Shown one piece after another: positions 33,653 to 42,985 of a DNA stretch of 64,000 nucleotides (its first letter is position 1; every line of letters starts with the position of its first letter). A model generated the notes under the pieces. The model had not been told where the DNA came from. It searched no databases and saw nothing but the letters and a program-made list of their open reading frames with translations. Where the stretch lies: the NCBI GenBank assembly GCA_946807835.1, contig OX327706.1:23735001-23799000 (forward strand), written 5' to 3'. Source of the stretch: Ailanthus altissimus (lineage: Eukaryota; Streptophyta; Magnoliopsida; Sapindales; Simaroubaceae). Position numbers and translations under genes: made by a program.

Positions 33653-34066
33653 TCAGGTTGTGGTAGTTTAATGCAATCAAAGGCACGGATTAAATATAAG
33701 AAGTCCAATCACCATCATAAAATGCACAACAACTAAAAGTGGGCCTAAAGAATGTCTACTCAAAAGAGAAAGCCCACATAACAGAAGAGGAATTACAACA
33801 GGGCCAAGGAAACAAGGATGTTGGTTGAACACAAGGCACTCAACGAGCACCTCAATCGAGGAATATTACTTATAAAGTTTCTAGTGTCAAACAAATTAAC
33901 ACAGAAAACTGAGGGACCCTTATTCTCCTTTGAATTTTGGCAAATAAGGCCCAAGTTTTCAACCCACAAGGCCAAAAGACTTAGACCAAAAGAGCTTAAA
34001 AAGGACCTCTAACACATAATACCCAAAAGGAAAATGTTAGCCTATAAATATCCTCGAACTGAGGTA

Positions 34067-34345
34067 TCTTCTCTGAGCTGGTCAGAATAATTGTTGAAAT
34101 TCAGCTATACTGTTTGATTAGACTCCTAAAGGAGAGAAGACCAAGTTCACACTCTTCGAACTAGTCAAAATAATAGTCAAAACTTGGCTACCCTATTTGA
34201 TCAGTCTCCTAAAGGAGAACTACAATCTCTTTGAGCTAATCAAAGTAATGATCGAAGCCCGGCTACACTACTTAGTCAAACTCACCATCTATAAGACCAA
34301 ACAAAGTAATAATCGAATATCGACCATATTGTTCAAACAAACCTT
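34067..34345. repeat. Degenerate tandem repeats in the element D LTR
   Basis: Successive units share a GAGCT(G/A)(G/A)TCA(G/A)A(G/A)TAAT core and a GACTCCTAAAGGAGA-like end (near 34,125 and 34,205). Tandem repeats in the U3 region of LTRs often include enhancer elements. Confidence 0.65.
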
Positions 34346-34639
34346 AATCGAGGATAAATAACTCATGCTCATGTCGAGCATGGGAAGGTTCAAAAACAAC
34401 CATCTCAAATAGTTAAAAAAGTTTTTAAAAATGACTCAACTTACAAAAGACGTAGAAAATTGTAAATAAAGTCAAGCATATAAAAAAAAACTCTAAAAAT
34501 GGATGATCCTACTAAGGTAAATAAAATTGAGTGCAATTTTAAAAATACTCTAATAACATAATCCAAGAAGGCAAGTTCATAAAAATACCTATATTAAAAA
34601 AAATTTAAAGAGTTACAAATAAATATCATATCTTCGTCC

Positions 34640-34648
34640 TATAAATAG
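34640..34648 (+). promoter_or_regulatory. TATA box in the element D LTR
   Basis: TATAAATAG is placed as expected for an LTR promoter, about 240 bp before the LTR end. Confidence 0.45.
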
Positions 34649-34890
34649 AGAAAATTAACACTAGAGATCAAAAATATTCATTCACTCCAATACTTTATAT
34701 TGAGATTCACGCAAAGCAATTTTACTCCCTTTTTGTTTTCTTTATCTTACTTTTATTTTTTTTTAGTCTTTACTTAGTATTTGAGTGTTCACACCAAAAA
34801 AAGCCTCTGATGTGACCTCACATCTTCTTTGATTGTTGAATTCTTGTTAAACGTCTTTATTGTAGGGAGAGAAACAAACTTATTGGTCCA

Positions 34891-35261
34891 TATTTTCGGT
34901 CTCATCTTTGCCGTCGTCTGAGCCAAACTTCCTTAACAAAAACAAATATAATTTATTAACTCCCAGCTTACTAAATTTAATGGTCAATAATATATAATGA
35001 AGTAGAAATGGGAGAAAAATAATATATGATCTAGAAAATTATTGTTCTCATCCTTAAAAATAATTATTGCCAATGTAACCAAATGTAAAATATAATTACC
35101 ATCTGAACACATTTTACATATTCTTTTCGTAAAATTATTGCTGCCTTTTTATGAACCACCCTACTTGTGTTATGCAAGAAAACATCATATGAATTCGAGC
35201 CCTGCTTTCCATCCACTCTAATTCTCTTCTTCTCATCAAACTTCCAAGTCCAGTAAGAGCC
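34891..35261. other. Primer-site remnant of element D, then upstream region of the first UGT gene
   Basis: At about 34,907-34,935 TTTGCCGTCGTCTGAGCC followed by AAACTTCCTTAAC resembles the primer-site region that follows 5' LTRs of Tat elements (TTGGCGCCGTCTGTGGG type). The rest is AT-rich and runs to the UGT start. No clear TATA box was found near the gene. Confidence 0.4.
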
Positions 35262-36701
35262 ATGCAAATCGCAAAACCTCATGTAGCCTTACTCGCTAGC
35301 CCTGGAATGGGGCACCTTATCCCAGTTCTTGAGCTCGGCAAACGCTTTGTCACTCAACACGACGTACAAGTCACCATCTTTGTTGTGGGAACCGATGCCT
35401 CAACTATTCAGTCCCAGCTTTGCAACTTTCAAAATCCTAATCAGCTCTATAATATTGTCTCACTCCCGACGGTGGACATATCCAGCCTAGTTGACACAGA
35501 TATAGGGGAAAAATTGATACTGATGATGCATGAGTCCGTGCCGGCCCTCCGATCAGCTATCTCTGAAATGAAGTGCCGTCCGATAGCTTTGATTGTTGAC
35601 TTGTTTGGAACCGAAGCTATGGCGGTTGCTGACGAGTTTGAGATGTTGAAGTATGTGTTCATTGCTTCTAATGCGTGGTTTCTTGCGGCCACAATATATG
35701 CTCCAGCGCTTGACAAAAAGCTTTTAATAGAAGAGCACCTTAACCAGAAAAAACCATTAAAAATCCCCGGTTGTACTCCGATTCGGTTCGAGGATACTCT
35801 GGAACCCTTTCTGCAGCCAAATTGTCCAAATTATGATGGGTTTTTAAGTGTGGGGATAAAGATGTCAACGGCTGATGGAATTTTAGTGAACACATGGGAA
35901 GATCTCGAGTCCAAAACACTTGGAGCCTTTAGAGGCACGAATTTGTTATCATGCGTAGCTAAGGCACCGGTTTATCCAGTTGGTCCGATGGTAAGACCGG
36001 TTGCATCGCCCGTTTTGAAGAACGAGTTGCTGAATTGGCTAGACAAGCAACCTAACGAATCAGTGATTTACGTATCATTTGGAAGTGGTGGGACATTATC
36101 AGCCAAACAAATGATCGAACTTGCATGGGGCTTGGAATTAAGCCAGCAAAGATTCATTTGGGTGGTTCGCCCTCCCATGGAGAATGATGCATCAGAGTAT
36201 TATCTGACGGCAGGCAACTCTGCGGGTAAATTTGACTACTTGCCAGATGGGTTCCTGACTCGGACCAGCAATATCGGATTAAAGGTTCCTATGTGGGCCC
36301 CACAAACAGAGATACTGGGGCATCCATCAGTGGGTGGATTTTTATCACATTGTGGATGGAATTCAACACTGGAGAGTATAGTACACGCGGTGCCAATTAT
36401 TGCGTGGCCATTATTTGCAGAGCAAAAGATGAATGCTACAATGATGTCGGAAGAGATCGGGGTGGCCGTCCGGTCGAAGGAGTTGCCGACGGAGAGTATA
36501 ATTGACCGGGAGGAAATAGAGATGATGGTGAGAAAGATCATGGTGGACAAAGAAGGGAAAGCAATAAGAAGTCGAGTCGAGCAACTAAAATACAGCGCGG
36601 AAAAAGCTTCTAGCAACGGTGGTTCCTCTTATAATTCACTGTCGCAAGTTGCGAAACAATGCGAGATAAGGTGGCAAAGGGACAGGGTGCATGAACCGTG
36701 A
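35262..36701 (+). CDS. UGT72: UGT72-family UDP-glucosyltransferase, copy 1
   Basis: It encodes a 479-residue GT1-family enzyme that transfers glucose from UDP-glucose to small acceptors. UGT72 relatives act on monolignols, hydroquinone and other phenolics in the cytosol; the acceptor here is not known. GMGHLIP supplies the catalytic His18, and VDLFGTEA supplies the activating Asp113. DGILVNTWEDLE and YVSFGSGGTLS are typical of the group. The 44-residue PSPG box is 345-388 (WAPQTEIL...HCGWNS...WPLFAEQ). Within it the usual Gly of the GVP motif is Ala (HAVP), unlike the other copies. The gene is single-exon and complete. Its first 1,100 bp are almost identical to copy 2 (53,202), whereas the last 330 bp differ strongly. 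GC content is much higher than in the surrounding DNA. Confidence 0.95.
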   Translation: MQIAKPHVALLASPGMGHLIPVLELGKRFVTQHDVQVTIFVVGTDASTIQSQLCNFQNPNQLYNIVSLPTVDISSLVDTDIGEKLILMMHESVPALRSAISEMKCRPIALIVDLFGTEAMAVADEFEMLKYVFIASNAWFLAATIYAPALDKKLLIEEHLNQKKPLKIPGCTPIRFEDTLEPFLQPNCPNYDGFLSVGIKMSTADGILVNTWEDLESKTLGAFRGTNLLSCVAKAPVYPVGPMVRPVASPVLKNELLNWLDKQPNESVIYVSFGSGGTLSAKQMIELAWGLELSQQRFIWVVRPPMENDASEYYLTAGNSAGKFDYLPDGFLTRTSNIGLKVPMWAPQTEILGHPSVGGFLSHCGWNSTLESIVHAVPIIAWPLFAEQKMNATMMSEEIGVAVRSKELPTESIIDREEIEMMVRKIMVDKEGKAIRSRVEQLKYSAEKASSNGGSSYNSLSQVAKQCEIRWQRDRVHEP

Positions 36702-37945
36702 AGGAGATCCTCCTCGTTACGTTATTACTATCTATCTTCAGAATTTGTATTAGTCATTACTGTTTATGTCAAGAACCGAAGTTATAAAATGGGTGGATAT
36801 TAATTGACTCGGTTTACAAAATTTATGAAAGTGGTACAAGAGATGTGAGATTTGGTGCTGTTTAGTTGGCCTTTTTTATTAGTGGAAAGAGTTTTTTTTT
36901 TATATCAAAAGTTTTTTTTATATCTTTTAATAATTTGGTTATAATTAAAAAAGTTATTTTATATTTTTTTTTGTAAAAATTTAAATTTTAAATTTTTAAA
37001 AATAATTTTTAAATTTTTTTAATATATATATAATGTCACATATATTTTAATAATATTTTTTATTTTTATAATTTTTTCTTAATAAAAATTAATTATATTC
37101 AACTAATATATTTTTAATATTTTTATAAAATTTTATAATTTTATAAGAATCTACCAAAAATATATGTCTACAATCATCATAATTTTATAAGAATCTATCA
37201 AAAAAAATTATTAGTTATTTTATTATTTTAAACAAAAAAAATTTAATTTATTTTTAATTATTGTACTAAAAATAATAATTTATATTAATTCATTGATTAT
37301 TATGTATTAATGTTTCTTGATTATTGTGTTTTTAAGAAATAAAATTTGAGAAAATAGATGATAAATTTAAATTTATATATAAAAAAATATTAAATTATTT
37401 AAAATTTAAATATAAAATTTATTAAGTGTTATTTTTAGTAATTTAATAATCGATAAAAAAATTTAACAATGTATAATTAAATGACTTAATACTTTAAAAA
37501 AAAATTTAATTAACAATTAAACGATTAATAATTTTTTTTTAAAAAAATTTACTTTTAAATACTCTATATTAAAAATATTCTACTTCTAAAAATTTCATTT
37601 AAAAAGTTCAATTAAATAAACTATGTTTAAGTATCATTTTTAATAATTTAATAATATATAACTTTTAATAATATATAACTAAACAATCTAATATTTTAAA
37701 AAATTATTTTTAATTAATAATTAAATAATTAATTATTTCATTAAAAAAATCTACATCTACCACTTTTATTTTAAAAAAATTTATTTAAAAAATTCAATCA
37801 AACCAATCTCATATAAAAGCATAACGCACTTTTCACTTGTAATTAAATAAACCAATGCAACCAATCAAATTCTAAGTTAATTGACAGAATCACATGCAAA
37901 TTAGGACATTTTAAGCTCGGGGAACCAACGAGATGCAGCCAACTC
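36702..37945. other. Downstream of UGT copy 1: extreme AT-rich block
   Basis: After about 150 bp of likely 3' UTR, an AT-rich block runs from about 36,850 to 37,810. It begins TGCTGTTTAGTTGGCC and ends with a loosely complementary ATTCAATCAAACCAATC, so it may be a decayed MITE-like insertion. A two-copy tandem repeat lies inside (see next entry). No gene is visible. Confidence 0.45.
37428..37812. repeat. Diverged tandem repeat of about 190 bp, AT-rich
   Basis: Two successive units, about 37,428-37,622 and 37,625-37,812, share the order TTTAGTAATTTAATAAT, then TTTTAATTAACAATTAAA-like, then TCTAC/TCTACATC, then TTAAAAA(G/A)TTCAAT. Ends are approximate. Confidence 0.6.
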
Positions 37946-39135
37946 TTGCAAAGATGCAATACATCTACGCCATGTGGTACGGTAACGGAAAGGCCATCTT
38001 GTAATACGTGGCTGTCATGCATGCTTGCCTTAGTTCATCTTGTATTACGTGCTTGTTGTATAATGCCATCTTGGTTTTTAGCAAATGACCATTTTTGCAA
38101 GTATTGTAAACGGATAGACTTTGCTTGTTCACTTTAAATACATCACTCATATTATGTAAGTTAGCACAGTATATAAAATTAATTAACTGACGTAAGATCT
38201 AAATAATTAAATTTATTTTATATTATTATTTTATATTTATTCTTCTAATTATATTATATTACGTCAAATAATAAAAATAATTTATTATAAATAATTTATA
38301 CATATAGCGCTACTATTTCAAATATATCCCTTTTCATTTGAGAATTGGAGAATTAAAAATTATAATTTGCTTGTTTTTGGTTCAATATTTTCTGATGTTA
38401 TTTTTACTTTTTTGAATTGTTTGATAAGTATCAGAGTTCCTAATTCAAATATCATCCTGTTTACACTAATTGGTGAGTGTTGATATATAATTATTATGTA
38501 ATAAAAAATTACAAGAGAGGGTTGTGTTGATTTCTGAAGAAGAGGCAGCATCTCTTCGTTAATCCAAGACAATAATTACGCTTAATATTCATTCAAAGAT
38601 ATGCAAGGAATTATGTAAAAGATATTATCTTAAGCTTAATTATTTAAAGATCCAGTAGCTTCTCAAGAGGAAATCAAGTATGGTTACGATCGACGAAACT
38701 AATGTACAAAAAGGCACAATAAAAGATCCATGATGGTTTTTTGTATACAAAATTAAGGTTAGAAGAAACTATTTACTTCCTATAAATAACTGTCTAATTT
38801 TCACAATTATATTTTTATACATCCAGAGCGCATTACTTGAATTTATGTTCAACGAACAACAGCAATATCATTGAAAAAAAGCACGTCCGACGACAAAACT
38901 TAATGTGATTCACCCATTAATACAAATTTATTGACAAAGAAAAATGATAAGCTTTAATAACAATTAAGTTTACAATTGACATTCTTAATTAAGTCTTGCC
39001 TTTTAAAATTTTTATGGGATGTCATTGTTTCAAATCTTTTTTCATTACTGCAAGATATTCTCTTAATGGTGCTCGTACTACTTATTTAATTCTTTAATTT
39101 AGACTGGTTTTCGTGCTGTTTTTCTGATCCTTCTT
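37946..39135. other. Intergenic region with a segment shared with the downstream flank of UGT copy 2
   Basis: About 38,535-38,720 (TCTTCGTTAATCCA, TCAAAGATATGCA, AAAGATATTATCTT, AGCTTAATTATT, TGGTTACGAT) matches 54,775-54,930 downstream of UGT copy 2 in the same order. So the duplication that made copies 1 and 2 included more than 200 bp of 3' flank, and about 1.6 kb was later inserted between copy 1 and this segment. No gene is visible. Confidence 0.7.
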
Positions 39136-40985
39136 AATGACTCTAGATGGTTAATCAGAGATGGAACTCGCATTAATTAATTTCTTGTTTGATCGTTGGC
39201 TTGATAATCCCATTATTTCTAAACTAGATTTGCTGAATATTGCTCTTCATAGCACGGTATTTAAAGTTATTCTTAATGGCCACTGGAATGTTCCCTCTCA
39301 GGTTTTTGATATTATTTCGGTTTACTAAGTTCGATTGAAGCTATTATTCTCTTAAAAACGGCTTGTCGGGATAAGATGATTTGGGATGCTTCTCGTGATG
39401 GGGAACCGACTTTGCAGACCTCTTATAATTCCATTACAATTCTTCTCCTTCAGCAGCCTTGGTGCTCGACTATCTGGAAAAACTTCATTCCTCCGAAATT
39501 CTCTATTGTCTTATGACGGTTGCTCCGATATCAGATCCCCTTAAATAATGTATTGGGATCTCAAGGTATTTGTGTTGTTGCTCTAGCCGTCTCCTCCTTG
39601 TTCCGAATCTTTTCTGCGGAATGTCCATTTGCGATTAGTTTTTGGGGTTATTTGGGTCCATTTTCGGCACTTCATTGTTTTTGTTTTCTTCTGTTTCAAA
39701 GCTTTGGAATTAGCTAGCAATTGTTTAGCTTGTGGTTCACCGTTGCATGTGATGCCTTTTATTCTATTTGGCGTGCTAGGAATTTGCTTTTGCATAATAG
39801 TTGTTAGAATTTGGTGATTCAAAATCATGTTTAAATATGATTTTGAGTTGAAAATACAAGATTGAGGACGAGTTGGTGAGGCTGCGGTGCCACCTTAAAG
39901 CCACAGCAGCAATACAACGCCAACCCCGTGGCTCTGCGACACCACCTCGATGCTGTAGCAGCGCTGCAACACCAACTTTTGAGAAATCGTTGTTTTAAGT
40001 TAATTTGATTAGTTTGAATCGATTTGAAATTTTTTTTTCACGTGAACTCATACTCTTAACAAAATTTAAGATTTTTAGAGACGTTTTAAAGTTTATATAA
40101 ACTCATATAACTTCATTATATTAGTCAAGTATTAAAAACAAATAAAAGAGAGAATAAAGAGCTTAGAAAGCACTTGAATACTGAATCTGCAAGAAAGTGT
40201 CATATAGTGAGCGTTTGAGTACTGTGTATAAGATAATGCCAATAAATTTTTTGAAAATTTATCTATTATTTATATTTTTTAATAATCTCTTGTAAAAGAC
40301 TTTGGTGATTTGAGTAATAAAAAAATTATGATCTCGTAATACACCATGAACATAGACTACTATAAAAATAAACAATTACAAATAAAATACAAGAATTACA
40401 TAATTTAGCAAAATTATATAATTTTCTTTATTTATGAAAAAAATCTTCTACATGTACTAAGATTTTAAAGTACTAAATTACTTACAACTAATATTAAGGT
40501 ACTTAAAAATTTCGACAATAGAATTCCTACTCCCCTTCATAGAATAAAGACATTGTTAGGTGCATATTCAGTAACTTTTTGCAATTCTGCATCAGGTATG
40601 TGGTTTATGGTTCTGATAGATTGGTTTTACATGGTTTAGGAGCTTCGCCTCCTTTTGGTCGTGCTTCAGAAGTTCATATTTTATAGTGATGCCCTCTGCG
40701 CTATGGTTGGGTTAAGGCGAACTCAAATGGTCTTTTCAAGGACAATTCAGGTGAAATAGCTTGGCGCTGTCTTTCATGATTGTCAAAGTCAATTTTGGAG
40801 GGGTTTTGGCTTCCATGCTATCATTAATGCAACCTTCTACGCTAAATGTGCTATTGACAATGGCTGGCATAACTTATGGCTTGAGATAGATTCTTTGTTA
40901 GTGGTCTTTCTCATACGTAATTCTTTCCTCATTGGTGTCTTAGAAATCGATGGCTTAACTGTCGTCACTTTGTTGACTCTATTAT
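39136..40985 (+). pseudogene. Decayed LINE 3' part (RVT zinc-binding region and RNase H), split by a solo LTR
   Basis: Conceptual translation with several stops gives RWLIRDGTRIN, then IPPKFSIV and SAECPFAISFWGYL, the zinc-binding and linker part of plant L1-type LINEs, and IWRARNLLLHN up to 39,801. After an inserted LTR (39,802-40,517) the reading resumes with RNase-H-like sequence (FGWVKANSNGLFKDNSG, about 40,700-40,755) to about 40,985. The RT half is missing, so it is 5'-truncated as most LINE copies are. Confidence 0.75.
39802..40517 (+). mobile_element. Solo LTR (probably Ty1/copia) inside the LINE remnant
   Basis: A 716-bp block begins TGTTAGAATTTGG and ends ATTTCGACA. It is flanked by ATAGT (39,797-39,801) and ATAGA (40,518-40,522), a near-perfect 5-bp duplication. 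The LINE reading continues on both sides. A G+C-rich island with repeated GCTGC/CAACACC words lies at 39,875-39,985. Confidence 0.75.
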
Positions 40986-41485
40986 AATTTATGTTATAAC
41001 AAAAAAAAAGGTTTATGATTTGTAAATCCCAAGTTGTTGCAAAATTTAATGAAAGACCTCCTAATTTTAAAATAGCATAAAACACTCGCATCTTTTAGTA
41101 TATTTTGTTAATTTTAATAAAAGTGTCAATAATTAGTATACAACGACTGTTTTACTCTGTACGATGAACGTTAATATCAAATGGCATTTTGACTAGAAAA
41201 GTATACACATGACATAATTTAATAAGTTTACATATTTAATATTTATTTTTAAAATTTATATTATAATTAAAAAAAACCATTATATAAAAAAAAAGTCACA
41301 GCCATTCCTTTCTACCATTAACCGCTGCCAAACTTCTGAATCTCCACGAGGGTTCTATTGACAGAAATTAGGAGTTTTGTTTTTAAGCACAAAATTCAAA
41401 AGCTAAAATCAGACCTCAAATTAGGAATTTTATTTTTAATTAAAGGTCTTTTGGTTTTAAATTAGGGGTTTTTCATTTTTGGGGC
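40986..41485. other. Intergenic, no recognised gene
   Basis: AT-rich sequence downstream of the LINE remnant. Near 41,370-41,475 TTTTAAATTAGG-like words recur. I see no gene. Confidence 0.5.
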
Positions 41486-41758
41486 ATGCAAGTATTGAAC
41501 GTCGATCTCCTCGACTCTCGATCGAGGATGGACTTGAACTTCTCTTCAGGTGTGATCGATTGGGATTTCGAGTTCGTCTTCAATGACAACTTCTTCTCGG
41601 ATCAGTTCTTGAGGATTAAAATTTGCCTGACTTGTCCAATGCCAAATACAACGGTGAAGGTTGCTCCTCCATCACTGATTGGGCCCGCAACCGTACGAGG
41701 CAGAGTGAATAAAAAAAAAAGACTATTTGAGTTTTGGGATGGTGAAAGAAAGATATGA
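41486..41758 (+). CDS. Hypothetical 90-residue ORF, possible gene fragment
   Basis: The ORF has more balanced base composition than its surroundings. It contains MDLNFSSGVIDWDFEFVFND, aromatic and acidic, a short Pro-containing middle and a basic tail. I do not recognise it. A GGN-rich stretch follows at 41,770-41,835 (GGCGGTGGCGG, GTGGAGGTGGTGG), which could be out-of-frame or spliced coding sequence. It could be a fragment of a host gene or chance; no promoter or partner exon is evident. Confidence 0.3.
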   Translation: MQVLNVDLLDSRSRMDLNFSSGVIDWDFEFVFNDNFFSDQFLRIKICLTCPMPNTTVKVAPPSLIGPATVRGRVNKKKRLFEFWDGERKI

Positions 41759-42985
41759 AATCAGTGGGCAGGATCAATGGCGGTGGCGGAAAAATGTGTG
41801 GCCGTGGAGGTGGTGGCGATGGAGATGAGATGTGTGGTTCTTGGGAGTTTAATAATTATGGGAATAATAGTATTGATGTCCTCTTTTTTTTCTAGTTAAT
41901 AAAATTTGGCCTATCTTTTTTTATTTATTTTTTTTTAGTTAAAAAAATTTGTGCCACGTCGTTTTATAATATTAGATATATTAAAATATCATTAAATTCA
42001 TCTAAATTAACAAAATATTCTAATAAATAGAGTGTTTTAAGTTTTTTTTTAAAATTAGAATAGTCTTTTGATCAATTTCGTAAAAATTTGGTGGTTTATA
42101 AATCAACAACTCTAAAAAGAAAAATTATAACTTATAATGTACTAATTATAAGATATTTCATTATTTTGCAACTCTTTCTATATATGTAGTCTAGAAAAAA
42201 TATTTATCTTTTAACAAACTCTTTGAACAACAAGAGACAATGACACTTTAACTCAATATGATAAATCTTGAACGATCAAACTGAGAAGATTGTTATAGCA
42301 ATTTATGGTATTTTCACAAAGAAAAACATTTTCTAAACCCTTGCTGTAAAGTAAACGCTACATACAGTACAAATGAAGATAAATACTTGGAATGAGCAAG
42401 CATAAACGCAATATTCGGCCTCTCACAGAATTTCTAAGTTGTTGCATGGCATTTGTGTTTGGTTTTCAGTCTTGATTTCATGAGTTAATGTCAATGAGTG
42501 AAAATTCCATTGTTGAGGGTATAGAAGTTTAACAGGTCCGGATAATCACAAACACTGGCACTTTTCCCATGGGACTTTGAGGGTGAATTTTTTATTTTTT
42601 TTTTTATAATTATCTGCGTTACTTGTAGCTTAAATGCTAACTTCAATTTTGATTCGGGCCGAGCAAAGTGAGGTGAGTGAAGAAGCATTTCTCATTTTCA
42701 ATAAAGTTGAAAACTATCATAAGAGTATATTATCATAAAATTGATTTATTAAGGATACATTTGGCATTTAGATGATTAAAGTAAAATTTAAAATTTAATT
42801 TAATTATGTAGGATGGAAATTGATATTGATCAATGTGTAGCCTCTCACACCTACACCTCTAGGTTGTAAGTTTTAGTTATTTCACCGTCTCCTTTTCAGA
42901 CGTTGTAATATAAGTCACATCAACAACAATAATAATGACATTAGTCTTACATGTAGAAATTAATCATACAAACTTATTTATAATT
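41759..42985. other. Intergenic, no recognised gene
   Basis: AT-rich sequence with several T runs and no convincing ORF or repeat family. Confidence 0.5.

Larger units (their letters stand above)
33653..34890 (+). repeat. LTR of element D, approximate ends
   Basis: It begins TGTCAGGTTGTGG near 33,653 and ends near 34,870-34,890. It contains a promoter-like TATAAATAG (34,640-34,648), a T-rich region after it, and three to four degenerate copies of a unit of about 75-80 bp (34,067-34,345) that share CTCCTAAAGGAGA. The other LTR is outside the window, so boundaries cannot be tested here. Confidence 0.55.

Noticed and set aside
37946..38150. Overlapping ORFs on both strands downstream of UGT copy 1
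   Set aside because: Both are short, overlap each other and contain no known motif; a direct repeat of CATCTTGTA(A/T)TACGTG explains part of the similarity seen within.
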